In this document: positions 24,595 through 32,106 of the stretch, piece after piece
Layout of the letters: the number at the start of each line of letters is the position of its first letter
Position numbering within the stretch: position 1 is the first letter of the stretch
Source: Mycobacterium sp. D16R12
GTDB lineage: Bacteria; Actinomycetota; Actinomycetes; Mycobacteriales; Mycobacteriaceae
DNA: 43,082 bases
Direction of reading: 5' to 3'
Assembly (NCBI RefSeq): GCF_002013465.1
Contig: NZ_MAFC01000001.1
Span: forward strand, 1 to 43,082
Notes under the pieces: generated by a model
Seen by the model: only the letters and a program-made list of their open reading frames with translations
Told to the model about the DNA's origin: nothing
Database searches by the model: none
Made by a program: the position numbers and the translations under genes

Positions 24595-25860
24595 ATGTTG
24601 CGAGCGGGAATCGTCGTCACGGGTACGGAGGTCCTCACCGGGCGGGTGGCCGATGCGAATGGCCCGTGGCTTTCCGAACATCTGCGGGAGGTGGGCGTCG
24701 ATGTCGCACACATCTGCGTGTGCGGAGACCGCAAAGAGGATCTGACGGCACAACTGCGGTTTCTCGCCCATCAAGGTGTTGACCTCATCGTCACATCCGG
24801 CGGCCTGGGGCCCACAGCCGACGACATGACGCTACCCACAGTGGCTGAATTTGCCGGAACCACACTTGTTTTCGATGCTGCCTTGGAAGAGGCCATCATG
24901 GATCGGCTGCGGCCGATGGCAAATCGTTGGGACAACGTGGACTGGGAGGCGCTGCGCGTCGGCATCGCCAAACAGGCGCTCGTGCCGGCGCAGGGACAGG
25001 TACTTGACCCGGTGGGCACCGCGCCGGGAGCGATCATGAGCACGGGTGACGTCCTCATCGTGGTGCTGCCCGGACCTCCACATGAGCTCCAGCGAATGTG
25101 GCCGTCGGCAGTGGAGTCCGGGCCCTTCCGGGCTCTCCTCGGCGATGATGTCATGGCCATCGAGCAGACGACGCTGCGCTTGTACGGAATCACCGAGCCC
25201 GATATCGCCGAGACACTGCGCCTGGCCGAAAGCGCGTTGGGAGACCTTGCCGCACTGGAGGTCACCACCTGCCTGCGACGCAGCGAGGTCGAGGTGGTCA
25301 CCCGATTCGAGGCCTCTGCCCAGCATCTGTGGACCCGCCTCTACGAGTTCATTCAGGCCCGCCATGGTGCGGCACTGTTTTCCTCGGACGGTTCGACCGT
25401 CGACCAACTGGTCGCCGGGTTGCTGCGCGGAAGGCGCCTGGCCGTGGCGGAGTCTTGCACGGCGGGGCTGTTGGGAGCGCGGATAGCCGATGTACCGGGC
25501 TCCTCGGAATACTTCCTGGGCGGGGTGATCAGCTACGCGAACGATGTCAAAATTGGCCAGCTGCATGTGGATCCGCAGCTCATCGCCGATCACGGTGCGG
25601 TGTCTCCGCAGGTCGCCGAGGCCATGGTGGACGGTGCGTTGAAGGCGCTGGGTGCCGATATCGCGATGTCGACGACGGGTGTGGCCGGCCCCGGCGGTGG
25701 AACGCCGGAGAAGCCGGTGGGCACGGTGTGTTTCTGTGTGAAGACGGCGGAGGGGGCGAGGGCCGACCTCCGTGTCGTTATCCCGGGAAACCGCAGCCAG
25801 GTTCGTGAGCGTTCCACCACTGTGGCCTTGCATCTGTTGCGCGGATTGCTGCTGCGGTAG
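24595..25860 (+). CDS. cinA: CinA family nicotinamide-nucleotide amidase
   Basis: 421 residues. N-terminal MoaB/MogA-like domain (GIVVTGTEVLTGRVADANG, TSGGLGPTADDMT, LPGPPHELQRMW) and C-terminal CinA amidase domain (AVAESCTAGLLGARIADVPGS with the catalytic Ser/Lys region, STTGVAGPGGGTPEKPVGT). Deamidates NMN in pyridine-nucleotide salvage; the mycobacterial enzyme has also been linked to drug tolerance by cleaving NAD-drug adducts. Leaderless start predicted. Full length. Confidence 0.93.
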   Translation: MLRAGIVVTGTEVLTGRVADANGPWLSEHLREVGVDVAHICVCGDRKEDLTAQLRFLAHQGVDLIVTSGGLGPTADDMTLPTVAEFAGTTLVFDAALEEAIMDRLRPMANRWDNVDWEALRVGIAKQALVPAQGQVLDPVGTAPGAIMSTGDVLIVVLPGPPHELQRMWPSAVESGPFRALLGDDVMAIEQTTLRLYGITEPDIAETLRLAESALGDLAALEVTTCLRRSEVEVVTRFEASAQHLWTRLYEFIQARHGAALFSSDGSTVDQLVAGLLRGRRLAVAESCTAGLLGARIADVPGSSEYFLGGVISYANDVKIGQLHVDPQLIADHGAVSPQVAEAMVDGALKALGADIAMSTTGVAGPGGGTPEKPVGTVCFCVKTAEGARADLRVVIPGNRSQVRERSTTVALHLLRGLLLR

Positions 25861-25862
25861 CC

Positions 25863-26612
25863 CTACTGGTCAAAGGGGGCGGCCTTGACCAGCAGCGGGA
25901 ACGCCGCATAGCGGGTCAGCCACGCGGCGCGGCCGTTCGGTACCGCGGCACCCTCGGCGGTCCAGGCCTTGAGCATGTGCCGCTTGAATTCCAGCCGCGG
26001 ATGCCGCTGCAGCAGCTCGCCCACCCAACCGGCATCGAGATCCGACAGCCGTAGTCCGAAGACATCGGTTCCCGCGCCGGCCGACACGAATCCGCCTGGA
26101 TCTGAGAGGTTTTCGCTGGCCCCAAGGGTGATGTGCGCTGCGATCGCGGCGCCGACCGCCTGCGCGCGGTCCTCGGAGGCACCTCGATCCCTGACGAACT
26201 GTGCGGCACGCTCGCCGCCGACCACGGCGAAGCACCGTCCGGGTGTCGGATGCTCAAGGTGCAGATCGTGCAACAGGCTCGCGATGTAGACGAGTTCGTC
26301 ATCGACCTGTACGCCATCGAACGCGGCGAGCGCCTTTCCGAAAAAGTAGGTGCGGTATGAGTGTTCGAGTACGTGCGGTGTCACCGAGTCACGTGCCTCC
26401 TGCTCGGCGGCACGCGCGAGCGCGGAATCGGGTACCGCGATCGACCCGAATTCGACGCGCCCCTGCCCGCGCCGGCCCATCCGCGTCTTGACAGCATCGC
26501 CGACCATTGCGGGCAACGCACGAAACAAGCGTCCCAACAACACCCGGCGCTGGGCCGCCGAGACCTCGCCGCCGGTCCGCGTCGCCCAGTGCCAGTCCAA
26601 TTCGATCGTCAT
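25863..26612 (-). CDS. HD-domain protein
   Basis: 249 residues of the HD superfamily. HVLEHSYRTYFFG supplies the first histidines and IASLLHDLHLEH the HD pair, followed by GGERAAQFVRDRG and an IAAHITLG histidine, a pattern like cyanamide-hydratase-type HD proteins. Metal-dependent hydrolase or hydratase activity is likely; substrate unknown. Start at ATG 26612 (TGAGG just upstream); in-frame codons up to 26663 would run through the operator palindrome. Divergent from the GlxA-type regulator and convergent with cinA (2-base gap). Confidence 0.82.
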   Translation of the reverse strand: MTIELDWHWATRTGGEVSAAQRRVLLGRLFRALPAMVGDAVKTRMGRRGQGRVEFGSIAVPDSALARAAEQEARDSVTPHVLEHSYRTYFFGKALAAFDGVQVDDELVYIASLLHDLHLEHPTPGRCFAVVGGERAAQFVRDRGASEDRAQAVGAAIAAHITLGASENLSDPGGFVSAGAGTDVFGLRLSDLDAGWVGELLQRHPRLEFKRHMLKAWTAEGAAVPNGRAAWLTRYAAFPLLVKAAPFDQ

Positions 26613-26647
26613 GGCCTCAGTCAAGGCCGGTGCACCCGAAACGACCA

Positions 26648-26684
26648 GTGGCATGAATGCCACAGATGCTCGGATTTATGCCAT
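26648..26684. promoter_or_regulatory. Operator candidate between HD gene and GlxA-type regulator
   Basis: Perfect dyad GTGGCAT-GA-ATGCCAC (26648-26663), then a third half-site ATGCCAT (26678-26684), 15-24 bases before the regulator's ATG. CATAGT (26682-26687) may be the regulator's -10. Autoregulation and control of the divergent HD gene are inferred. Confidence 0.55.
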
Positions 26685-26692
26685 AGTGAGCC

Positions 26693-27646
26693 ATGGGCAC
26701 CAAGACGGTGGCGGCACTGGCGCTCGACGGCGTCATCACCTACGACCTGGCGTGCGCCGTGCAGATGTTCCGAAGGGGTCCTGGGCGATCCGGCCAGCCG
26801 GATGGTTTCGATCTGGTCACCTGCGGCCATCGACCCGGAAGTGTCTGGACTCCAGACGGTTTCAATCTCGACGTGGAGCATGGCATCGATGCGCTGGAGA
26901 GCGCCGACATCGTGGTGGTTCCCGCTCGGGCACCGCACGACTATCCGCCACCCGATGAAGTGCTGAACGCTTTGGTAAGCGCACACCAGCGCGGCGCGGT
27001 GATTTTCAGCATCTGCCTGGGCGCCTTCGTTCTCGCGGCCGCGGGCCTGCTGGATGGACGCCCCGCCACCACGCATTGGGAGTACTGCGATGACATGCGC
27101 ACGCTCTATCCGCAGGTCGATCTCCGGCCCGATGCGCTGTACGTGGACGATGGGGACATCCTCACCTCGGCGGGGCTCTCGGCGGGCATGGACCTGTGTC
27201 TGCATGTGGTGCGACGCGAGCTGGGGGCGGCCGCGGCATCGGAGATGGCCCGGTGGAACGTGATGGCGCCCCATCGCGACGGTGGACAGGCCCAGTTCAT
27301 TCCGCCGACCAAGACCTCTCACGACTGCACCGGCCTCGGCCCGACCCTGAGCTGGGCTTCTGAGCGTCTCGCCGATATCGACGATGTGTCCGCACTGGCG
27401 CGGTACGCGCATTTGAGCCTTCGCACGTTCAACCGGCGCTTCGGTGAGGAAGTCGGCACCACGCCCAAGCGGTGGCTCGATGTGCAGCGCGCCACCCGCG
27501 CTCGCGAATTGTTGGAGAACACCGATATGACCATGGAATCCATTGCCGCACAATGTGGTTTTGGCAGCGTGACGGCCATGCGAACGCATCTGCGCAGGGT
27601 CACCGCGACAACGCCGAGCGCCTACCGCCGGGCATTCCGGCGATAG
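26693..27646 (+). CDS. GlxA-family AraC-type regulator (DJ-1/PfpI + HTH)
   Basis: 317 residues. Residues 1-190 form a DJ-1/PfpI-like domain with the nucleophile-elbow-like FSICLGAFVLAAAGLL (Cys near residue 108). Residues ~215-315 are a double helix-turn-helix AraC domain (LSLRTFNRRFGEEVGTTPKRWL, MESIAAQCGFGSVTAMRTHL). Such proteins are transcription regulators of catabolic or detoxification genes. The stop is 11 bases from the convergent pirin stop. It probably controls the divergent HD gene through the dyad at 26648-26684. Confidence 0.92.
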   Translation: MGTKTVAALALDGVITYDLACAVQMFRRGPGRSGQPDGFDLVTCGHRPGSVWTPDGFNLDVEHGIDALESADIVVVPARAPHDYPPPDEVLNALVSAHQRGAVIFSICLGAFVLAAAGLLDGRPATTHWEYCDDMRTLYPQVDLRPDALYVDDGDILTSAGLSAGMDLCLHVVRRELGAAAASEMARWNVMAPHRDGGQAQFIPPTKTSHDCTGLGPTLSWASERLADIDDVSALARYAHLSLRTFNRRFGEEVGTTPKRWLDVQRATRARELLENTDMTMESIAAQCGFGSVTAMRTHLRRVTATTPSAYRRAFRR

Positions 27647-27657
27647 GCGTCTCGCGG

Positions 27658-28638
27658 TTAGCGGGCTACGTGCGGCATCAGCGCATTCGGGGGAATCGCG
27701 CCGAACTTGCCCGCCTGATAGTCCTCAACCGCCTGGATCAACTCGGCCTTGGTGTTCATCACGAACGGTCCGTAGGCCACCACACGCTCACGGATGGGGC
27801 GGCCGCCGAGCATGAGCACTTCCAATGCCGGGCGGTTCCCATCCTGATCTGCTTCGGCCTGCACCGTGATTCGATCGCCGGGGCCGAGCACGGCGAGTTG
27901 CCCCTGCTCGATCGGGTGTCCCAACGTGCCCACTGAGCCACGTCCGGACAGCACGTAGATGAGCGCGTTGAACTCCCGGTTCCAAGGCACGTTCAGCTGC
28001 GCACCCGGCTGGATCGTCGCATGCGCCAGGGTGATTGGCGTGTGTGTGCTGCCTGGACCATGATGGTCCCCGATGTCTCCGGCGATGATCCGCACCAGTG
28101 CGCCGCCATCCGGCGAGCTCACCAACGTGGTTTGCGCCCCCTCGATGGACTGGTAGGCCGGAGCCAGGAACTTATCGCGAGCAGGCAGGTTGACCCAGAG
28201 CTGGATGCCGTGGAAAATTCCGCCACTCTCCACCAATTCTGCTGGGGGAGTTTCGATATGCAAGATTCCGGACCCAGCGGTCATCCATTGGGTGGCTCCG
28301 TCGTGAATGAGTCCGCCCCCGCCGTGGGAGTCCTGATGAGCGAACCTGCCGTCGATCATGTAGGTGACGGTTTCGAATCCGCGATGAGGGTGCCAATCCG
28401 TTCCGCGCGGCTCGCCCGGTTCGTAGTCGACCTCGCCCATTTGGTCCATATGAATGAATGGGTCCAACTCGGCGGATGGCACGCCCCCGAAGGCGCGCAC
28501 GACGGGGAAGCCTTCGCCCTCGTATCCGCGGGGCCCACTGGTGATGGACCGCACCGCGCGTTCGGTATCGGAGGGTTCGGGCGCGGGGATTCGCGGCAGA
28601 GTCAGGGCGTCCATTGACGACACGGTGATGGCTGGCAT
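27658..28638 (-). CDS. Pirin family protein
   Basis: 326-residue bicupin. Metal-site region DWHPHRGFETVTYMIDG and MTAGSGILHIETP are present, as are the C-terminal cupin segments YVLSGRGSVG and VLMLGGRPIRERVVAYGPFVMNT. Pirins bind iron and can act as quercetin-type dioxygenases or redox sensors. Ideal AGGAGG six bases before ATG 28638 rules out the longer reading. Lies just downstream of a TetR gene in the same direction, with a palindrome between, so likely under that TetR. Confidence 0.93.
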   Translation of the reverse strand: MPAITVSSMDALTLPRIPAPEPSDTERAVRSITSGPRGYEGEGFPVVRAFGGVPSAELDPFIHMDQMGEVDYEPGEPRGTDWHPHRGFETVTYMIDGRFAHQDSHGGGGLIHDGATQWMTAGSGILHIETPPAELVESGGIFHGIQLWVNLPARDKFLAPAYQSIEGAQTTLVSSPDGGALVRIIAGDIGDHHGPGSTHTPITLAHATIQPGAQLNVPWNREFNALIYVLSGRGSVGTLGHPIEQGQLAVLGPGDRITVQAEADQDGNRPALEVLMLGGRPIRERVVAYGPFVMNTKAELIQAVEDYQAGKFGAIPPNALMPHVAR

Positions 28639-28675
28639 GAAAACCTCCTGGTGAGAGTTCCTATGCCTCATTAAC

Positions 28676-28689
28676 CGGACTGCAGTCCG
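28676..28689. promoter_or_regulatory. 14-bp palindrome between tetR and pirin
   Basis: CGGACTGCAGTCCG, perfect, three bases past the TetR stop and about 37 bases before the pirin start. Read as an operator or promoter element for pirin; a short terminator is less likely because stem-only palindromes have no loop. Confidence 0.5.
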
Positions 28690-28691
28690 AT

Positions 28692-29288
28692 TTATTCCGG
28701 CGGCGCACTCCCGGCGGACAGGGCGGCCGAGGTGGCCGCCGCGACCGTCTCGCCCGCGGCCAGCAGCGGCTCCGGGCTGCGTAGCGCTCGGCTCAACACG
28801 AACGCACCCTCCAGGCTGGTGATGAATCCCAGCATGAGACGCCTGCGCACCTCGTGCGGCAGACCTGATCCGGAGATGTGTTCGGCACCTTGATCGATCC
28901 AGTCCGCGAAGACGTCGGCGGTGGCTCGACGGAGAAGGTCGTCAGTGCTCGCCACTTCAAGGGCGATGGTGGCGATGGGGCAGGCGTCGGCATAGTCGGT
29001 CGCGATGAGATTGTCGGCCGCCGCCGCGAACGCGGTGCGGATGGTGGCAGGCAGATCGGGACCGCCCTGATCGAAGAGCGCCAGCACCAGATCCCGATAC
29101 ATCGCGCCGGCGGTCCGAATCGCCTCGTCTGCCAGTTGCACCTTTCCTCCGGGGAAGAAGTGATAAATCGATCCGAAGGGCGCACCCGCACTCTGCGCGA
29201 TCTGTTTGAGCCCAGTACCGGTCATGCCCTGACGACGGAACAACTCGCAGGTGGCGGCGATGATGCGGTCGCGTGTGTCGGCAGCCAT
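28692..29288 (-). CDS. TetR/AcrR family regulator (LmrA/YxaF-like)
   Basis: 198 residues. N-terminal HTH: DRIIAATCELFRRQGMTGTG, LKQIAQSAGAPFGSIYHFFP. The GSIYHFFPGGK wing and the ADACPIATIALE segment are typical of LmrA/YxaF-type TetRs. AAAGGA six bases before ATG. Divergent from a DUF4345 membrane protein with a perfect 12-bp palindrome between, and upstream of pirin. Likely represses both and is relieved by a small hydrophobic effector, unknown here. Confidence 0.92.
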   Translation of the reverse strand: MAADTRDRIIAATCELFRRQGMTGTGLKQIAQSAGAPFGSIYHFFPGGKVQLADEAIRTAGAMYRDLVLALFDQGGPDLPATIRTAFAAAADNLIATDYADACPIATIALEVASTDDLLRRATADVFADWIDQGAEHISGSGLPHEVRRRLMLGFITSLEGAFVLSRALRSPEPLLAAGETVAAATSAALSAGSAPPE

Positions 29289-29342
29289 GGTGCGTCCTTT
29301 CGGGGCCTTGTATCCGGCTTCGTCGCATTGTACGGTCCTAAC

Positions 29343-29354
29343 TAGAACGTTCTA
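29343..29354. promoter_or_regulatory. TetR operator candidate TAGAACGTTCTA
   Basis: Perfect 12-bp palindrome in the 96-base divergent gap between tetR (29288) and the DUF4345 gene (29385), the standard place for a TetR autoregulatory site. It differs from the palindrome before pirin, so one or both may not bind this TetR. Confidence 0.6.
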
Positions 29355-29384
29355 TCAAGTTGGTGCGACTCGGAGGGCGTAGCG

Positions 29385-29765
29385 ATGGACAAAGTGCTGA
29401 AGTACCTGGCGATCCTTACCGGCGTGGTCTGCGTGGCCATCGGCCTCTATCACCTCATCGGGGGAGCCGGAACGGTCATCGGTGGGGGTGACATCACCGC
29501 GAGCACCGACAGCCAGGAGCGCTTCTTCTCCGGGCTGTTCGCCGTCTACGGCGTGGCCTGGATCTGGGTGGCCCGCCAGTCGCCCATTCCTGGCATCGCC
29601 GTCCGGTTCCTCGCCGCCGGGCTGCTGGTGGGCGGGCTTGGCCGGGTGGCCTCACTCATCGACTCGGGACAACCACACCCGTTTTGGATCGTCATGCTTG
29701 CCGTCGAAATCCTGATTCCCGCACTGTTTTTCGCCATTGCGGGCGCAGACGAGAAGGCGCGTTGA
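29385..29765 (+). CDS. DUF4345-type small membrane protein
   Basis: 126 residues with four hydrophobic helices (YLAILTGVVCVAIGLYHLI, GLFAVYGVAWIWVA, AVRFLAAGLLVGGLGRVAS, WIVMLAVEILIPALFFAI). Resembles DUF4345 proteins, often found beside TetR genes. GGAGGG seven bases before ATG. Function unknown; context suggests efflux- or stress-associated membrane role under the divergent TetR. Confidence 0.85.
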   Translation: MDKVLKYLAILTGVVCVAIGLYHLIGGAGTVIGGGDITASTDSQERFFSGLFAVYGVAWIWVARQSPIPGIAVRFLAAGLLVGGLGRVASLIDSGQPHPFWIVMLAVEILIPALFFAIAGADEKAR

Positions 29766-29804
29766 CTCCGTAAAAACAATATGCGAGTTCAGATTTCGCA
29801 ACCG

Positions 29805-29852
29805 CTAGAGTGCGTAGTACCGACAGCACAATGTGTTTATCAAGCACTCTAG
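29805..29852 (+). promoter_or_regulatory. Long-range inverted repeat running into the Shine-Dalgarno
   Basis: Arms CTAGAGTGC (29805-29813) and GCACTCTAG (29844-29852), perfect, 30-base spacer. The right arm's last two bases are the first two of AGGAGG (29851-29856) before the LLM oxidoreductase ATG. In RNA the stem would stand directly against the ribosome-binding site; on DNA it could be a split operator. Confidence 0.6.
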
Positions 29853-29861
29853 GAGGAAGCT

Positions 29862-30734
29862 ATGCGGTTCACCTTCGCCGAGGCCATGACCGATCCGTCG
29901 TACTACATTCCCTTGGCTCAGGCGGCCGAGGCGGCCGGCTACCACGGTATGACCATCGCCGACAGCCTGGCGTATCCCTACGAGTCGGATGCGAAGTATC
30001 CGTACACGCCCGATGGGAACCGCGAATTCCTGGAAGACAAACCGTTCATCGAGGCATTGACCCTCACCGCGGCCCTCGGCGCGGTGACCTCCACGCTGCG
30101 GTTCAACATCTTCGTGCTCAAATTGCCGATCCGGCCGCCCGCCCTGGTGGCCAAGCAGGCCTCGTCCATCGCGGCACTGACGGGTAATCGTCTGGGTCTC
30201 GGCGTGGGCACCAGCCCGTGGCCCGAGGACTACGAACTGATGAATGTGCCCTTCGCCAAGCGTGGTAAGCGCATGGACGAATGTATCGAGATCATCCAGG
30301 GGCTGACCACCGGTGACTACTTCGAATTCCACGGCGAGTTCTACGACATTCCCAAGACCAAGATGTGTCCCGCGCCGACCCAGCCCATCCCGATCCTGAT
30401 CGGTGGACATGCCGACGCCGCACTGCGTCGCGCCGCGCGGTGCGATGGCTGGATGCACGGTGGGGGTACCGAGGATCTGGACGAGCTGCTGGCCAAGCTC
30501 AACAAGTTCCGTGAAGAAGAGGGGACGGCCGACAAGCCCTTTGAGGTCCACGTCATCTCCGTCGACGGGTTCACGGTGGACGGCGTGAAACGCCTGGAGG
30601 ACAAGGGCGTCACCGATGTCATCGTCGGCTTCCGGATTCCGTACATCGTCGGGCCGGACACCGAGCCACTGGAGACGAAGATCCGAAACCTGGAGGGCTT
30701 CGCCGAGCACGTCGTCTCGAAGGTCAACCCCTAG
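29862..30734 (+). CDS. LLM class F420-dependent oxidoreductase 2
   Basis: 290-residue luciferase-like TIM barrel. Signature segments: MRFTFAEAMTDPSYYIPLA, YHGMTIADSLAYPYESD, RFNIFVLKLPIRPPALVAKQ, LGLGVGTSPWPEDYEL, RGKRMDECIEIIQGL and PIPILIGGHADAALRRAAR. Expected to use F420H2; substrate unknown. Excellent AGGAGG five bases before ATG, partly within an inverted repeat. Followed by a strong hairpin, so probably monocistronic. Only distantly similar to the oxidoreductase at 9972. Confidence 0.9.
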   Translation: MRFTFAEAMTDPSYYIPLAQAAEAAGYHGMTIADSLAYPYESDAKYPYTPDGNREFLEDKPFIEALTLTAALGAVTSTLRFNIFVLKLPIRPPALVAKQASSIAALTGNRLGLGVGTSPWPEDYELMNVPFAKRGKRMDECIEIIQGLTTGDYFEFHGEFYDIPKTKMCPAPTQPIPILIGGHADAALRRAARCDGWMHGGGTEDLDELLAKLNKFREEEGTADKPFEVHVISVDGFTVDGVKRLEDKGVTDVIVGFRIPYIVGPDTEPLETKIRNLEGFAEHVVSKVNP

Positions 30735-30742
30735 CGGTACTT

Positions 30743-30774
30743 TCCGTGAGCTGGACGAACCCCCAGCTCACGGA
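30743..30774 (+). terminator. 12-bp stem hairpin after LLM oxidoreductase 2
   Basis: TCCGTGAGCTGG, 8-base loop, exact complement CCAGCTCACGGA, starting 8 bases after the stop. No U-run. Position and stability support an intrinsic terminator insulating the downstream ArsR-controlled operon. Confidence 0.7.
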
Positions 30775-30799
30775 TGCACCCACGGAACGCATGCGACCG

Positions 30800-30831
30800 T
30801 TGACAGATATTCAACGCAAGCGTTAAATATC
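30800..30831 (+). promoter_or_regulatory. Promoter and ArsR-type operator of the VOC-ArsR-SRPBCC operon
   Basis: Consensus -35 TTGACA (30800-30805), 17-base spacer, -10 TTAAAT (30823-30828), seven bases to the ATG at 30836. Between and over them is a dyad GATATTCAACGC-AA-GCGTTAAATATC (30806-30831) with one mismatch in 12. A repressor here would cover both promoter elements. The ArsR encoded two genes on is the obvious candidate. Confidence 0.75.
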
Positions 30832-30835
30832 AACC

Positions 30836-31288
30836 ATGAGCACACGCGCTAGCTTGGCCTCGGCGGTCGTCTACCAGGACCCATCGGCAGCCCTCGACTG
30901 GCTGGAGAAGGCCTTCGGTTTCGAACGGTCCATGGTCATCACCGACAACGACGGCAAGATTGAGCATTCCGAGATGCGTTTCGGGGATGGCTATCTGATG
31001 GTCGGATCCGAGTGGGACGCCAGCGTCGCCAGCCCGAAAACTGTGGGCGGCAGATGTACCCAGACAATCCATGTTCAGATCGACAGCGATATCGACACCC
31101 ACTGCGAGCAGGCCGAGGCAGCCGGTGCCACGATCTTGATGCGTCCGGCCGACCAGTTCTACGGCGATCGGGTGTACCGGGCCCAGGACCCCGAGGGGCA
31201 CGTCTGGACGTTCGGCCAGTCGGTGCGGACGGTCTCGCGCGAGGATGCCGAGAAAGCGAGCGGTCTGAACATCGAGGGCTGGGTTTGA
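30836..31288 (+). CDS. VOC family (glyoxalase/bleomycin-resistance fold) protein
   Basis: 150 residues with paired VOC modules: AVVYQDPSAALDWLEKAFGFE, HSEMRFGDGYLMVGSEW, TIHVQIDSDIDTHCEQAEAAGA, FYGDRVYRAQDPEGHVWTF. PhnB-like; possible metal ligands His and Glu are present but the reaction is unknown. Leaderless start. First gene of a three-gene unit; its stop overlaps the ArsR start (TTGA). VOC, ArsR and SRPBCC genes often occur together in actinobacteria. Confidence 0.88.
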   Translation: MSTRASLASAVVYQDPSAALDWLEKAFGFERSMVITDNDGKIEHSEMRFGDGYLMVGSEWDASVASPKTVGGRCTQTIHVQIDSDIDTHCEQAEAAGATILMRPADQFYGDRVYRAQDPEGHVWTFGQSVRTVSREDAEKASGLNIEGWV

Positions 31289-31632
31289 CCCGGCCTTCTC
31301 AGGGGCTCGCGAGCATAGATCGCACACTCACCGCGCTGGCCGATCCCAATCGACGAAGAATCGTTGAGGTGCTGCGGGATCGTCCGTGTCGCGCGGGGGA
31401 GATCGCACAAGCCGTCGGCCTGAGCCCCGCCGCGCTCAGCAGGCACCTGCGGACCCTCAAGGCCAGCGAGCTGGTCGAGGAATCTCACCCCGAATTCGAC
31501 GCGCGAGTGCGCATCTACACATTGCGACCCGCGCCCGTGGCGGAACTGAAGGCATGGCTCAACGAGATCGAGAAGCTCTGGGCCACCCAACTTTCCGCTT
31601 TCAAGGAGCACATCGAACGTGGGCAGGCCTGA
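31285..31632 (+). CDS. ArsR-family transcription regulator
   Basis: 115-residue winged-helix repressor: TLTALADPNRRRIVEVLRDR, CRAGEIAQAVGLSPAALSRHL (recognition helix), RVRIYTLRPAPVAELKAWL. No Cys metal-site motif of the ELCVCD type, so probably not a metal sensor; this subfamily accompanies SRPBCC proteins. The start is a TTG overlapping the VOC stop, chosen because no ATG or GTG lies between the VOC stop and the HTH. Stop overlaps the next gene. Likely autorepresses through the dyad at 30806-30831. Confidence 0.88.
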   Translation: MTRPSQGLASIDRTLTALADPNRRRIVEVLRDRPCRAGEIAQAVGLSPAALSRHLRTLKASELVEESHPEFDARVRIYTLRPAPVAELKAWLNEIEKLWATQLSAFKEHIERGQA

Positions 31633-32102
31633 TGACATCACGCGTGCTGGTGTCGCTGCGGGTACGTGCCACTCCGGAGCGTGCATTCGAGGTATTCGTC
31701 CATGACATCGGAAGCTGGTGGCAGCCCAACACGCTGTTCCGATTCACCCGGCGCTCCGGCGTCCTCACGATCGAACCGGAGCTCGGGGGCCGCTTCCTCG
31801 AGTCATACCCGGACGGCACCGAGTTCGAAATCGGCAGGGTCACAACGTGGGAACCCGGCAGTCGCCTCGGGTTCACGTGGCGCCAGGACACCTTCACCGA
31901 GGGGCAGATGACCACAGTGGAGGTCAGATTCGAGCCGATCAGGGACGAAACCCGGGTGACGGTCCAACATCTCGGCTGGGAAACGGTTCCGCAGGAACAT
32001 GTTGCCCGCCATACCTTTCCCGACGGATTGTTCCTGCGCCGCCACGGCGAGTGGTGGCAGGAGCTGCTGGAGTCGCTGCGGACGCAGGTCGGGCCGCCTT
32101 AG
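31632..32102 (+). CDS. SRPBCC (AHSA1-type) domain protein
   Basis: 156 residues: VLVSLRVRATPERAFEVFVHDIGSW start, LTIEPELGGRFLE, EIGRVTTWEPGSRLGFTWR and a C-terminal helix EWWQELLESLR. This hydrophobic-pocket fold binds lipids or small aromatics. ATG overlaps the arsR stop, giving a tightly coupled operon. Its partner VOC and ArsR genes suggest detoxification of, or response to, an organic molecule; substrate unknown. Confidence 0.88.
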   Translation: MTSRVLVSLRVRATPERAFEVFVHDIGSWWQPNTLFRFTRRSGVLTIEPELGGRFLESYPDGTEFEIGRVTTWEPGSRLGFTWRQDTFTEGQMTTVEVRFEPIRDETRVTVQHLGWETVPQEHVARHTFPDGLFLRRHGEWWQELLESLRTQVGPP

Positions 32103-32106
32103 GCGC

